Counted from the first letter of the stretch, positions 34,540 through 43,906 are shown. The stretch: DNA of 64,000 nucleotides from Streptomyces sp. PKU-EA00015 (GCF_013387495.1 NZ_JABZEE010000024.1:177010-241009); one strand, 5' to 3'. A program made the numbers and translations. The notes: generated by a model from the sequence alone, not told the origin.

Positions 34540-36254
34540 ACCGGGCCCCGGACGACGGCGAGGCCCGCCTCGGCAGCAGCGCGCCGCTGCGCGTCGGGAA
34601 CGCCTCCGGGTTCTACGGCGACCGGTTCGACGCCGTGCGCGAGATGCTCACCGGCGGCCCCCTCGACGTGCTCACCGGCGACTACCTCGCCGAGCTGACC
34701 ATGCTCATCCTCGGCCGCGACCGCCTCAAGGACCCGCGCCTGGGCTACGCCAAGACCTTCCTGAGGCAACTGGAGGACACCCTCGGCCTCGCCCGCGAAC
34801 GCGGCGTCCGCATCGTCACCAACGCGGGCGGGCTCAACCCCGCCGGACTCGCCGACGCCGTCCGCGCCCTCGCCGCACGGATCGGCGTCCCCGTCCGCGT
34901 CGCCCACGTCGAGGGCGACGACCTGTCCGCCCGCTTCCCCGACGCGCTGACCGCCAACGCCTACCTCGGCGGCGCCGGCATCGCCGCCTGCCTGCGCGCC
35001 GGCGCGGACGTCGTCGTCACCGGCCGCGTCACCGACGCGGCCCTCGTCACCGGCCCCGCCGCCGCCCACTTCGGCTGGGGACCGCAGGAGTACGACAGGC
35101 TCGCGGGCGTGGTCGTCGCCGGGCACGTCCTCGAATGCGGCACCCAGGCCACCGGCGGCAACTACGCGTTCTTCACCGGTCACGACGTGCGCCGCCCCGG
35201 CTTCCCCCTCGCCGAGATCCACGCCGACGGCACCTGCGTCGTCACCAAGCACGACGGCACCGGCGGCCTGGTCGACGTCGGCACCGTCACCGCGCAGTTG
35301 CTGTACGAGACGGGCGGCGCCCGGTACGCGGGGCCGGACGTGACCGCCCGGCTCGACACCGTACGCCTGGAGGAGGACGGCCCGGACCGGGTGCGGATCT
35401 CCGGCGTACGCGGCGAGGCCCCGCCGCCCGCCCTCAAGGTGGGGCTCAACCGCATCGGCGGCTGGCGCAACGAGGTCGTGTTCGTGCTGACCGGTCTCGA
35501 CGTCGAGGCCAAGGCCCGCCTCGTCCGAGACCAGTTGGAGGACGCGCTCGGCAAGCAGCGGCCCGCCGAGGTGCGCTGGGAGCTGGCCCGCACCGAGGCG
35601 GCCGACGCCGACACCGAGGAACGCGCCAGCGCCTACCTCCGGCTCGTGGTGCGCGACCCGGACGCCGAACGCGTCGGGCGCGCGGTGAGCAGCGCCGCGA
35701 TCGAGCTCGCGCTCGGCAGCTACCCCGGCTTCCACGTGACGGCCCCGCCGGGCAGGGGCGCGCCGTACGGGGTGTTCGACGCGGCGTACGTCCCGGCCGC
35801 CACGGTCCCGCACACCGCCGTGCTGCCGGACGGGGAGCGCGTGGACATCCCGTCCGCCGCCGGCACGGAGCCGGACGGCGACGTGCCCCCCGGCGCGCTG
35901 CCCGACCCCCTGCCGCCCGGCCCGACCCGTCGCGCTCCCCTCGGTCTCGTCCTGGGCGCCCGCAGCGGCGACAAGGGCGGCGACGCCAACATCGGCGTCT
36001 GGGCCCGCACCGACGACGCCTGGCGCTGGCTCGCCCACGAGCTGACCACCGAGCGGCTGCGCGTCCTGCTCCCGGAGACCGCCCGGCTGCCCGTCACCCG
36101 ACACGTGCTGCCCAACCTGCGCGCCCTGAACTTCTCCGTCGAGGGGATCCTCGGCGAAGGCGTCGCCGCGCAGGCCCGTTTCGACCCGCAGGCCAAGGCG
36201 CTGGGCGAATGGCTGCGCGCCCGCTACGCCGACATCCCGGAGGCACTGCTGTGA
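34536..36254 (+). CDS. AtuA-family (DUF1446) protein
   Basis: A 572-residue protein of the acyclic terpene utilisation AtuA family. LRVGNASGFYGDRFDAVREM opens the family domain, with LDVLTGDYLAELTMLILGRD, IVTNAGGLNPAGLADAVRAL, ADVVVTGRVTDAALVTGPAA and THE GTQATGGNYAFF region; the C-terminal part contains LGLVLGARSGDKGGDANIGV and LPNLRALNFSVEGILGEGV. AtuA is required for citronellol/geraniol breakdown in Pseudomonas, and its reaction is not clearly established. The GTG at 34536 overlaps the previous stop by four bases, as its own stop does with the next start, indicating translational coupling. Confidence 0.88.
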   Translation: MNRAPDDGEARLGSSAPLRVGNASGFYGDRFDAVREMLTGGPLDVLTGDYLAELTMLILGRDRLKDPRLGYAKTFLRQLEDTLGLARERGVRIVTNAGGLNPAGLADAVRALAARIGVPVRVAHVEGDDLSARFPDALTANAYLGGAGIAACLRAGADVVVTGRVTDAALVTGPAAAHFGWGPQEYDRLAGVVVAGHVLECGTQATGGNYAFFTGHDVRRPGFPLAEIHADGTCVVTKHDGTGGLVDVGTVTAQLLYETGGARYAGPDVTARLDTVRLEEDGPDRVRISGVRGEAPPPALKVGLNRIGGWRNEVVFVLTGLDVEAKARLVRDQLEDALGKQRPAEVRWELARTEAADADTEERASAYLRLVVRDPDAERVGRAVSSAAIELALGSYPGFHVTAPPGRGAPYGVFDAAYVPAATVPHTAVLPDGERVDIPSAAGTEPDGDVPPGALPDPLPPGPTRRAPLGLVLGARSGDKGGDANIGVWARTDDAWRWLAHELTTERLRVLLPETARLPVTRHVLPNLRALNFSVEGILGEGVAAQARFDPQAKALGEWLRARYADIPEALL

Positions 36255-37849
36255 CCGTCCTCGGCTCGGCCCTCGATGTGACGGGCCCCGAATACGCCGC
36301 CCACCGCGAGGCGATGCTCGCCCGTATCGCAGACCTGGAGGCGGAGCACGCCAAGGCGCTCGCGGGCGGCGGCGAGAAGTACGTCGCCCGGCACCGCAAG
36401 CGGGGCAAGCTGCTCGCGCGCGAGCGGATCGAGCTGCTGCTCGACCCCGACACCCCCTTCCTGGAGCTGTCACCGCTCGCCGCGTGGGGGAGCGACTGTC
36501 CCGTGGGCGCGTCGATCGTCACCGGCATCGGTGTCGTCGAGGGCGTCGAGTGCCTGATCACCGCCAACGACCCGACGGTGCGCGGCGGTGCGTCCAACCC
36601 GTGGACGCTCAAGAAGGCCCTGCGCGCCAACGAGATCGCGTACGCCAACCGGCTGCCGTGCATCGCGCTCGTCGAGTCGGGCGGCGCGGACCTGCCGTCC
36701 CAGAAGGAGATCTTCATCCCCGGCGGGGCGCTGTTCCGCGACATCACCCGGCTCTCGGCGGCCGGCATCCCGACGATCGCGGTCGTGTTCGGCAACTCGA
36801 CGGCCGGCGGCGCGTACGTCCCGGGCATGTCCGACCACACCGTGATGATCAAGGAGCGGTCGAAGGTCTTCCTCGGCGGGCCGCCGCTGGTGAAGATGGC
36901 GACCGGTGAGGAGAGCGACGACGAGTCGCTGGGCGGCGCGGAGATGCACGCACGCACCTCCGGGCTCGCGGACCACTACGCGCTCGACGAGCAGGACGCG
37001 CTGCGTCAGGCGCGGCGGATCGTCGCCCGCCTCAACTGGCGCAAGGCGCACGCGGATCCCCTTCCGGCGGAGCCTCCGAAGTACGCGGCCGACGAGCTGC
37101 TCGGCATCGTGCCGGAGGACCTGAAGACGCCGTTCGACCCTCGGGAGGTCATCGCCCGGATCGTGGACGGCTCGGACTTCGACGAGTTCAAGCCGCTGTA
37201 CGGGCCGAGCCTGGTGACCGGGTGGGCGCGGCTGCACGGCTACCCCGTCGGGATCCTCGCCAACGCACAGGGCGTGCTGTTCAGCGCCGAGTCGCAGAAG
37301 GCGGCCCAGTTCATCCAGCTCGCCAACCAGCGCGACATCCCCCTGGTCTTCCTGCACAACACCACCGGCTACATGGTCGGCAAGGAGTACGAGCAGGGCG
37401 GCATCGTCAAGCACGGCGCGATGATGATCAACGCGGTGTCCAACTCCCGCGTACCGCACCTGTCGGTGCTGATGGGCGCCTCGTACGGGGCCGGGCACTA
37501 CGGCATGTGCGGACGGGCGTACGACCCGCGGTTCCTGTTCGCCTGGCCGAGCGCCAAGTCGGCGGTGATGGGCCCGCAGCAGCTCGCCGGCGTGCTGTCG
37601 ATCGTGGCCCGTGCGTCGGCGGCGGCGAAGGGACAGCCGTACGACGACGAGGCGGACGCCGGGCTGCGGGCGATGGTCGAGCAGCAGATCGAGGCCGAGT
37701 CGCTGCCGGTGTTCCTGTCGGGGCGGCTCTACGACGACGGGGTCATCGACCCCCGCGACACGCGGACGGTGCTCGGCCTGTGCCTGTCCGCGATCCACAC
37801 GGCACCGGTCGAGGGCGCCCGCGGCGGCTTCGGCGTCTTCCGGATGTGA
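36251..37849 (+). CDS. Acyl-CoA carboxylase beta (carboxyltransferase) subunit
   Basis: A 532-residue carboxyltransferase of the methylcrotonyl/geranyl-CoA carboxylase type. The N-half carries KRGKLLARERIELLLDPDTP, LVESGGADLPSQKEIFIPGG and FGNSTAGGAYVPGMSDHTVM; the C-half carries GILANAQGVLFSAESQKAAQ, FLHNTTGYMVGKEYEQGGIV and GASYGAGHYGMCGRAYDPRF, the usual acyl-CoA and biotin binding oxyanion loops. It partners with the alpha subunit just downstream. The GTG at 36251 overlaps the atuA-like stop. Sequence alone does not settle whether the substrate is 3-methylcrotonyl-CoA, geranyl-CoA or another enoyl-CoA. Confidence 0.93.
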   Translation: MTVLGSALDVTGPEYAAHREAMLARIADLEAEHAKALAGGGEKYVARHRKRGKLLARERIELLLDPDTPFLELSPLAAWGSDCPVGASIVTGIGVVEGVECLITANDPTVRGGASNPWTLKKALRANEIAYANRLPCIALVESGGADLPSQKEIFIPGGALFRDITRLSAAGIPTIAVVFGNSTAGGAYVPGMSDHTVMIKERSKVFLGGPPLVKMATGEESDDESLGGAEMHARTSGLADHYALDEQDALRQARRIVARLNWRKAHADPLPAEPPKYAADELLGIVPEDLKTPFDPREVIARIVDGSDFDEFKPLYGPSLVTGWARLHGYPVGILANAQGVLFSAESQKAAQFIQLANQRDIPLVFLHNTTGYMVGKEYEQGGIVKHGAMMINAVSNSRVPHLSVLMGASYGAGHYGMCGRAYDPRFLFAWPSAKSAVMGPQQLAGVLSIVARASAAAKGQPYDDEADAGLRAMVEQQIEAESLPVFLSGRLYDDGVIDPRDTRTVLGLCLSAIHTAPVEGARGGFGVFRM

Positions 37850-37859
37850 GGACCCTTCC

Positions 37860-39767
37860 GTGATTGCTTCTGTCCTGGTCGCGAACCGCGGCGAGATCGC
37901 CTGCCGCGTCTTCCGCACCTGCCGTGACCTCGGGATCGCGACGGTCGCGGTCCACTCCGACCCCGACGCCTCCGCCCTGCACGTGCGCGAGGCGGACGCG
38001 GTGGTACGGCTGCCGGGCGCCGCGCCCGCGGAGACGTACCTGCGCGGCGAACTGATCGTGAAGGCGGCGCTGGCGGCCGGCGCGGACGCGGTGCACCCGG
38101 GGTACGGATTCCTGTCCGAGAACGCGGACTTCGCGCGCGCCGTGCTGGACGCCGGCCTGATCTGGATCGGCCCGCCTCCCGAGGCCATCGAGGCGATGGC
38201 CTCGAAGACGCGGGCCAAGGAGCTGATGGGCCTCACGCCCCTGGACGCCGGCACGCTCACCGAGGCCGACCTCCCCGTCCTGGTGAAGGCGGCGGCCGGC
38301 GGCGGCGGCCGGGGGATGCGGATCGTCCGTTGCCTGTCCGCGCTGCCGGGCGAACTGGAGGCGGCGAGTTCGGAGGCGGCGTCCGCGTTCGGCGACGGAG
38401 AGGTGTTCGTCGAGCCGTACGTGGAGGACGGCCGCCACGTGGAGGTCCAGATCCTCGCCGACACGCACGGCACGGTGTGGGCGCTGGGCACGCGGGACTG
38501 CTCGCTGCAGCGCCGCCACCAGAAGGTGATCGAGGAGTCACCGGCGCCCGGACTGCCGGACGGGCTCGTCGACGCGCTGCACGGGCAGGCCGTGCGGGCG
38601 GCGCGGGCCGTGGGCTACACGGGCGCGGGCACGGTCGAGTTCCTGGTGGGCCGGGACGGCCGGGCCCACTTCCTGGAGATGAACACCCGCCTGCAGGTCG
38701 AACACCCGGTCACCGAGGCCGTCTTCGGCATCGACCTCGTCGCCCTCCAGATCGCCGTGGCCGAGGGGGCGGCCCTGCCGCCGGCCCCGCCCGAGGCCGC
38801 GGGCCACGCCGTGGAGGCCCGCCTGTACGCGGAGGATCCGGCCTCCGGCTGGACCCCGCAGACCGGGGTGCTGCACGCCTTCGACGTACCCGGCGGCCCC
38901 CCGGCCGTCCGCGTCGACTCCGGGTACGCGTCCGGCGACACCATCGGCGTCCACTACGACCCCATGATCGCGAAGGTCGTCGCCTGGGCGCCCACCCGCG
39001 CCGAGGCCGTCCGCAGGCTCGCGCACGCCCTGCGACGGGCCCGGCTGCACGGACCCGTCACCAACCGGGACCTGCTCGTGCGGTCCCTGGAACACCCCGA
39101 CTTCGCCGGGGCCCGCCTCGACACCGGGTTCTACGAGCGCCACCTCGGCGACCTCACCGCCCCCCGGCCCGGCGAGGAGCACGCCGCCGTCGCGGCCGCG
39201 CTCGCGGACGCCGCCGCGCGCGGCGGCCGGTTCGGCGGCGCCTGGCGCAACCTCGCCTCCCAGGACCAGGCCAAGACCTACAACGGCCACGAGGTCCGCT
39301 ACCGGCCCGCCCGCGACGGGGGCTACGAGCTCCCCGGCACCCCCGGCGTACGCGTCGTCGAGGCGACCCCGGCCCGCGTGCGCCTGGAGACCGACGGGGT
39401 CGTGCGGGCCTACGACGTCGCCGTCCACGGCGGCACCGTGTACGTCGACAGCCCCTCCGGCGCCCACACCCTCACCGCGCGCCCCCGGTTCACCGACCCC
39501 ACCGCCCGGGCCGAGCCCGGCTCGCTCCTCGCTCCCATGCCCGGGACCGTCGTGCGCGTCGGGGACGGCGTCCACGAGGGCGCCCGGGTCGTCCAGGGAC
39601 AGCCGCTCGTCTGGCTGGAGGCCATGAAGATGGAGCACAGGATCGTCTCGCCCGCCTCCGGCACGCTCACCGCGCTCCACGCCCGCCCCGGCCGCCAGGT
39701 CGAGGTCGGGGCCCTGCTCGCCGTCGTACAGGACGTACCGGAAGCCCAGGAGGACATCGCGTCATGA
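37860..39767 (+). CDS. Acyl-CoA carboxylase alpha: biotin carboxylase plus BCCP
   Basis: A 635-residue subunit that carboxylates biotin with ATP and bicarbonate. The biotin carboxylase domain (about 1-440) shows SVLVANRGEIACRVFRTCRD, VHPGYGFLSENADFARAVL, the ATP-grasp Gly loop KAAAGGGGRGMRIV and EMNTRLQVEHPVTEAVFGID. The C-terminal BCCP domain has the biotinylated Lys590 in LEAMKMEHRIVSPASGTL. The GTG at 37860 is 11 bases after the beta subunit stop. Its stop overlaps the next ATG by four bases. Together with the preceding gene it should form the carboxylase complex. Confidence 0.95.
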   Translation: MIASVLVANRGEIACRVFRTCRDLGIATVAVHSDPDASALHVREADAVVRLPGAAPAETYLRGELIVKAALAAGADAVHPGYGFLSENADFARAVLDAGLIWIGPPPEAIEAMASKTRAKELMGLTPLDAGTLTEADLPVLVKAAAGGGGRGMRIVRCLSALPGELEAASSEAASAFGDGEVFVEPYVEDGRHVEVQILADTHGTVWALGTRDCSLQRRHQKVIEESPAPGLPDGLVDALHGQAVRAARAVGYTGAGTVEFLVGRDGRAHFLEMNTRLQVEHPVTEAVFGIDLVALQIAVAEGAALPPAPPEAAGHAVEARLYAEDPASGWTPQTGVLHAFDVPGGPPAVRVDSGYASGDTIGVHYDPMIAKVVAWAPTRAEAVRRLAHALRRARLHGPVTNRDLLVRSLEHPDFAGARLDTGFYERHLGDLTAPRPGEEHAAVAAALADAAARGGRFGGAWRNLASQDQAKTYNGHEVRYRPARDGGYELPGTPGVRVVEATPARVRLETDGVVRAYDVAVHGGTVYVDSPSGAHTLTARPRFTDPTARAEPGSLLAPMPGTVVRVGDGVHEGARVVQGQPLVWLEAMKMEHRIVSPASGTLTALHARPGRQVEVGALLAVVQDVPEAQEDIAS

Positions 39768-40906
39768 CCGTCATCGAGAGCCAGGACCACCGGGACCTGC
39801 GCGCCGCCGTCGCCGCCCTCGGCAGGCGCCACGGCCAGTCCTACGACCGCGCCGCGCTGTGGGCCGAGGCCGGCAAGCTGGGCTACCTCGGCGTGAACCT
39901 GCCCGAGGAGTACGGCGGCGGAGGCGGCGGCATCAGCGAACTGTCCATCGTGCTCGAGGAGTCCGGCGCGGCCGGCTGCCCCCTGCTCATGATGATCGTC
40001 TCGCCCGCGATCTGCGCCACCGTCATCGCGCGGTTCGGCACCGAGGAGCAGAAGCGCACCTGGCTGCCCGGTCTCGCCGACGGCAGCCTGAGCATGGCGT
40101 TCGGCATCACCGAGCCCGACGCCGGATCCAACGCGCACCGCATCACCACCACCGCCCGCCGGACCGCCGACGGCTGGTCGCTGACCGGCCGCAAGGTCTT
40201 CGTCTCCGGGGTCGACATCGCGGACGCCACCCTGATCGTCGGCCGGACCGAGACGGCATCTTCCCGGGGGGCCGCACCGGCGCTGAAGCCCTGCCTGTTC
40301 ATCGTCCCCCGCGACGCCGAGGGCTTCCACCGCTCGGTCATCGACATGGAACTGCAGGCGCAGGAGAAGCAGTTCGAGCTCGTGCTCGACGACGTGCGGC
40401 TGCCCGCCGACGCGCTGGTGGGCGAGGAGGACGCCGGCCTGCTCCAGCTGTTCGCCGGGCTCAACCCCGAGCGCATCATGACCGCCGCCTTCGCCATCGG
40501 CATGGGCCGCTACGCCCTCGCCAAGGCCGTCGACTACGCCAAGGAACGCCAGGTCTGGAAGGACCCCATCGGCGCCCACCAGGCCATCGCCCACCCCCTC
40601 GCCCAGGCCCACATCGAGCTGGAGCTCGCCCGGCTGATGATGCAGAAGGCCGCCGCCCTGTACGACGCGGGCGACGACGCCGGCGCGGGAGAGGCCGCGA
40701 ACATGGCCAAGTACGCGGCCGGTGAGGCGTGCGTGAAGGCCGTCGACCAGGCCGTGCACACCCTCGGCGGCAACGGGCTCACCCGCGAGTACGGCCTCGC
40801 GAAGCTTGTCACCGCGGCCCGGGTGGCCCGTATCGCCCCGGTCAGCCGCGAGATGATCCTGAACTACGTGTCCCACCAGTCCCTGGGTCTCCCCAAGTCG
40901 TACTGA
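39764..40906 (+). CDS. Acyl-CoA dehydrogenase
   Basis: A 380-residue FAD enzyme oxidising acyl-CoA to 2-enoyl-CoA. SMAFGITEPDAGSNAHRITT is the FAD/substrate signature. GRKVFVSGVDIADATLIVGR and ERQVWKDPIGAHQAIAHPLA follow, then the C-terminal TLGGNGLTREYGLAKLVTAA. The glutamate at the usual MCAD position (EGT) is replaced by RIAPVSREMI, but a Glu in AGLNPERIMTA occupies the isovaleryl-CoA dehydrogenase position. Branched substrates are therefore plausible. The ATG at 39764 overlaps the biotin carboxylase stop. Confidence 0.92.
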   Translation: MTVIESQDHRDLRAAVAALGRRHGQSYDRAALWAEAGKLGYLGVNLPEEYGGGGGGISELSIVLEESGAAGCPLLMMIVSPAICATVIARFGTEEQKRTWLPGLADGSLSMAFGITEPDAGSNAHRITTTARRTADGWSLTGRKVFVSGVDIADATLIVGRTETASSRGAAPALKPCLFIVPRDAEGFHRSVIDMELQAQEKQFELVLDDVRLPADALVGEEDAGLLQLFAGLNPERIMTAAFAIGMGRYALAKAVDYAKERQVWKDPIGAHQAIAHPLAQAHIELELARLMMQKAAALYDAGDDAGAGEAANMAKYAAGEACVKAVDQAVHTLGGNGLTREYGLAKLVTAARVARIAPVSREMILNYVSHQSLGLPKSY

Positions 40907-40952
40907 CAGACGACATCCTGGCCGTCCGTATCCACCCGCCGAGGGGGCCGTC

Positions 40953-42536
40953 ATGGTGTTCCGCAGCAGCTACGCAGATGTCCCGGCCGTCGTCGAACCC
41001 ATCCACGAGGCCGTGCTGGGCCGCGCCGCCGAGTACGGCGACACGGTCGCCCTCGTCGACGGTGCGAACGGCACCACCGTCACCTACCGGCAGCTCGACC
41101 TGTTCCACCGCAGGATCGCCGCGGCCCTCGCCGACGCCGGCCTCGTCAAGGGCGACGTGCTGGCCCTGCACAGCCCCAACACGGTCGCCTACCCGGCGGT
41201 GTTCTACGGGGCGACGCGGGCCGGTGCGTCGGTGACCACCGTCCATCCGCTCTCCACGGCGGAGGAGTTCGCGAAGCAGCTGCGCGACTCCTCCGCCCGC
41301 TGGATCGTCACCGTCTCCCCGCTGCTGGAGGTCGCCCGCCGCGCCGCCGAACTCGCCGCCGGGATCGAGGAGATCTTCGTCTGCGACCGCGCCGACGGGC
41401 ATGCGAGCGTCCTCGACATGCTCGGCTCCACCGCCCCCGAGCCCCAGGTGACGATCGACCCGTCCGAGGACGTCGCGGCCCTGCCGTACTCGTCGGGCAC
41501 GACCGGCGTGCCCAAGGGCGTGATGCTCACGCACCGGTCCGTCGCCACCAACCTGGCGCAGCTGGAGCCCTTCATCCCGATGGGCCCCGGCGACCGCATC
41601 CTGGCCGTATTGCCCTTTTTCCACATCTACGGGCTGACCGCCCTGATGAACGCCCCGCTGCGGCAGGGCGCGACCGTCGTCGTGCTGTCCCGCTTCGAGC
41701 TCGACCCCTTCCTGTCGGCGATCCAGGAGCACCGCATCAGCGGCCTGTACGTCGCCCCGCCGATCGTCCTCGCGCTCGCCAAGCACCCGGCCGTCGTGAA
41801 GTACGACCTGTCGTCCCTGCGGTACATCGTCAGCGCGGCCGCCCCGCTGGACGCCCGGCTCGCCGAGGCCTGCTCGCGCCGCCTCGGCGTGCCGCCGGTG
41901 CGGCAGGCGTACGGGATGACCGAACTCTCCCCGGGCACCCACGTCGTGCCGCTCGCCGCGCAGAACCCTCCACCGGGCGCCGTGGGGCTGCTCCTGCCGA
42001 ACACCGAGATGCGCGTCCTCGCCCTCGACGGCTCCGGCGAGGACGCCGGCGCCGGCCAGGAGGGCGAGATCGCCATCCGCGGACCCCAGGTGATGAAGGG
42101 CTACCTCGGCCGGCCCGACGCCACCGCCGCCATGATCGACGCCGACGGCTGGGTGCACACCGGCGACATCGGGCGCGTCGACGAGGACGGCTGGCTCTTC
42201 GTCGTCGACCGCGTCAAGGAACTGATCAAGTACAACGGCTTCCAGGTCGCCCCCGCCGAGCTGGAGGCGCTGCTGCTCACCCACGCGTCCGTCGCCGACG
42301 CCGCGGTGATCGGCGTCCCGGACGATGACGGCAACGAGGTCCCGAAGGCGTACGTCGTACGGCAGCCGGACGCCGAGGAACTGACCGAGGACGACGTCCT
42401 CGCGTTCGTCGCCGAGCGCGTCGCGCCGTACAAGAAAGTGCGCCGCGTCGAGTTCACCGCCGGCATCCCGCGCGCCGCGTCGGGGAAGATCCTCCGGCGA
42501 GAGCTCAGGGACCGCGAGAACCGTTCCAAGGAGTAG
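40953..42536 (+). CDS. 4-coumarate/cinnamate-type acyl-CoA ligase
   Basis: A 527-residue adenylate-forming enzyme that couples an acid to CoA. The P-loop is YSSGTTGVPKGVMLTHRSVA (about residues 179-198), later AYGMTELSPGTHVVPLAA, GDIGRVDEDGWLFVVDRVKE and IKYNGFQVAPAELEALLLTH, with the catalytic C-terminal Lys in PRAASGKILRREL. It resembles plant 4CL-like enzymes; the S. coelicolor orthologue I recall as SCO4383 was described as a cinnamate:CoA ligase. ATG at 40953 has GAGGGGG upstream. It lies 46 bases after the dehydrogenase gene. Confidence 0.92.
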   Translation: MVFRSSYADVPAVVEPIHEAVLGRAAEYGDTVALVDGANGTTVTYRQLDLFHRRIAAALADAGLVKGDVLALHSPNTVAYPAVFYGATRAGASVTTVHPLSTAEEFAKQLRDSSARWIVTVSPLLEVARRAAELAAGIEEIFVCDRADGHASVLDMLGSTAPEPQVTIDPSEDVAALPYSSGTTGVPKGVMLTHRSVATNLAQLEPFIPMGPGDRILAVLPFFHIYGLTALMNAPLRQGATVVVLSRFELDPFLSAIQEHRISGLYVAPPIVLALAKHPAVVKYDLSSLRYIVSAAAPLDARLAEACSRRLGVPPVRQAYGMTELSPGTHVVPLAAQNPPPGAVGLLLPNTEMRVLALDGSGEDAGAGQEGEIAIRGPQVMKGYLGRPDATAAMIDADGWVHTGDIGRVDEDGWLFVVDRVKELIKYNGFQVAPAELEALLLTHASVADAAVIGVPDDDGNEVPKAYVVRQPDAEELTEDDVLAFVAERVAPYKKVRRVEFTAGIPRAASGKILRRELRDRENRSKE

Positions 42537-42542
42537 ACCCCC

Positions 42543-43274
42543 ATGACGATCCGCACCGACCGCGACCGCGGCATCACCACCCTGACGCTCGACGACCCGG
42601 ACAGCCGCAACGCGCTGTCCGCGCGGCTCGTCGGCGAGCTGGCCGAGGCGCTCGCCCGGTGCGGCGAGGACGAGACCGTACGGGCCGTGGTGCTCACGCA
42701 CACCGGCACCACCTTCAGCGCCGGCGCCGACCTGAAGGCGCCGCCGAGCCCGTACGCGTTCGTCGCCCTGCTGCGGCAGATCGTGACGCTGCCCAAACCG
42801 GTCGTGGCGCGGATCGCGGGCCATGCACGGGCCGGCGGGCTCGGTCTGGTCGGGGCGTGCGACATCGCCGCCGCGACGGACACGTCGGACTTCGCGTTCA
42901 CCGAGGTGCGGATCGGGGTGGCGCCCGCGATGATCTCGCTGCCGCTGCTGCCCCGGATGGACCCCCGAGCCGCCGAGCGCTACTACCTCACCGGAGAACG
43001 GTTCGACGCCGCCGAGGCCGCCCGGACCGGGCTGCTCACGCTCGCCGCCGCCGATGTGGACGAGGCACTGGCGCCGCTGGTCGAGGGGCTGCGCAGGGCG
43101 TCCCCGCAGGGGCTCGCCGCGTCCAAGGCGCTGGTCACGGCTAGGGTGCTGGAAACCTTCGACCGGGACGCCGAAGACCTGGTCCGGCGTTCGGCGTCGC
43201 TCTTCGCGTCGCCCGAGGCGCGCGAGGGGATGACAGCCTTTCTCGAACGACGGGATCCCGCATGGGTGTTGTGA
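42543..43274 (+). CDS. Enoyl-CoA hydratase-family protein
   Basis: A 243-residue crotonase-fold protein. The oxyanion-hole segments are FSAGADLKAPP and GHARAGGLGLVGACDIAAAT. The first catalytic glutamate of enoyl-CoA hydratase is Gly here, while the second is present in FAFTEVRIGVAPAMISLPLL, a pattern known in methylglutaconyl-CoA hydratase-like enzymes. A hydratase acting after carboxylation fits the operon. AAGGAG precedes ATG 42543, six bases after the ligase stop; its end overlaps the TetR start by 13 bases. Confidence 0.9.
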   Translation: MTIRTDRDRGITTLTLDDPDSRNALSARLVGELAEALARCGEDETVRAVVLTHTGTTFSAGADLKAPPSPYAFVALLRQIVTLPKPVVARIAGHARAGGLGLVGACDIAAATDTSDFAFTEVRIGVAPAMISLPLLPRMDPRAAERYYLTGERFDAAEAARTGLLTLAAADVDEALAPLVEGLRRASPQGLAASKALVTARVLETFDRDAEDLVRRSASLFASPEAREGMTAFLERRDPAWVL

Positions 43275-43858
43275 CGCCGCCCCCGGCGGCGAAGGCCCCG
43301 AAGCAGGACCGCAGCCGGGCGACCCGGCAGAGGCTGCTGGAGGCCGCCGTGGCCTGCCTGGCCGAGGTCGGCTGGGCCGGCTCGACCGTGTCGGTGGTCG
43401 CCGAGCGCGCCGGGGTCTCCCGCGGCGCGGCGCAGCACCACTTCCCGACGCGCGAGGACCTGTTCACGGCCGCGGTCGAATACGTCGCCGAGGAACGCTC
43501 GCAGGCCCTGCGGGACCTGCCCGTCCAGGACCGGGCCTCGGTCGTCGCGGCCCTGGTCGACCTGTACACGGGCCCGCTGTTCCGGGCCGCGCTCCAGCTG
43601 TGGGTGGCCGCCTCCAACGAGGAGCAGCTGCGTCCGCGCGTGACCGAGCTGGAGGCGAGGGTCGGCCGCGAGACCCACCGCATCGCGGTCCGCCTGCTGG
43701 ACGCCGACGAGTCCCGCCCCGGCGTGCGCGAGACGGTCCAGGGCCTGCTCGACATGGCCCGCGGCCTCGGCCTCGCCAACCTCCTCACCGACGACGCGGC
43801 CCGGCGCGAGCGGGTGGTGACGCAGTGGGCGGCGCTGGTGGAGGAGGGGCTGGGGTGA
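43262..43858 (+). CDS. TetR-family regulator of the carboxylase operon
   Basis: A 198-residue regulator. The helix-turn-helix reads ATRQRLLEAAVACLAEVGWA, GSTVSVVAERAGVSRGAAQH, HFPTREDLFTAA (about residues 20-70). The C-terminal domain is helical. It is the last gene of the operon (13-base overlap with the hydratase gene), so it is made along with the enzymes. The palindrome at 33588-33605 is the likely site for negative feedback, relieved by an acyl-CoA intermediate by analogy with FadR/LiuR-type systems; this is inference. Confidence 0.9.
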   Translation: MGVVTPPPAAKAPKQDRSRATRQRLLEAAVACLAEVGWAGSTVSVVAERAGVSRGAAQHHFPTREDLFTAAVEYVAEERSQALRDLPVQDRASVVAALVDLYTGPLFRAALQLWVAASNEEQLRPRVTELEARVGRETHRIAVRLLDADESRPGVRETVQGLLDMARGLGLANLLTDDAARRERVVTQWAALVEEGLG

Positions 43859-43866
43859 AACGTATC

Positions 43867-43899
43867 TGCATACCGGGGGTATGCATTCGCGCGGTATGC
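43867..43899. promoter_or_regulatory. Palindromic operator of the toxin-antitoxin pair
   Basis: TGCATACC-GGG-GGTATGCA (43867-43885) is a perfect 8-3-8 inverted repeat. A third half-site, GGTATGC, follows at 43893-43899. The start of the antitoxin gene is 8 bases further on. Ribbon-helix-helix antitoxins usually autorepress through repeats of this kind. Confidence 0.7.
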
Positions 43900-43906
43900 T
43901 GACCGC

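Noticed and set aside
34266..36473. 735-codon minus-strand frame opposite the AtuA gene
   Set aside because: Gly/Ala/Val/Glu-rich shadow frame inside a tightly coupled + strand operon.
26639..43858. Natural-product gene cluster
   Set aside because: No PKS, NRPS, terpene cyclase or RiPP genes are present; the CoA ligase operon looks catabolic.
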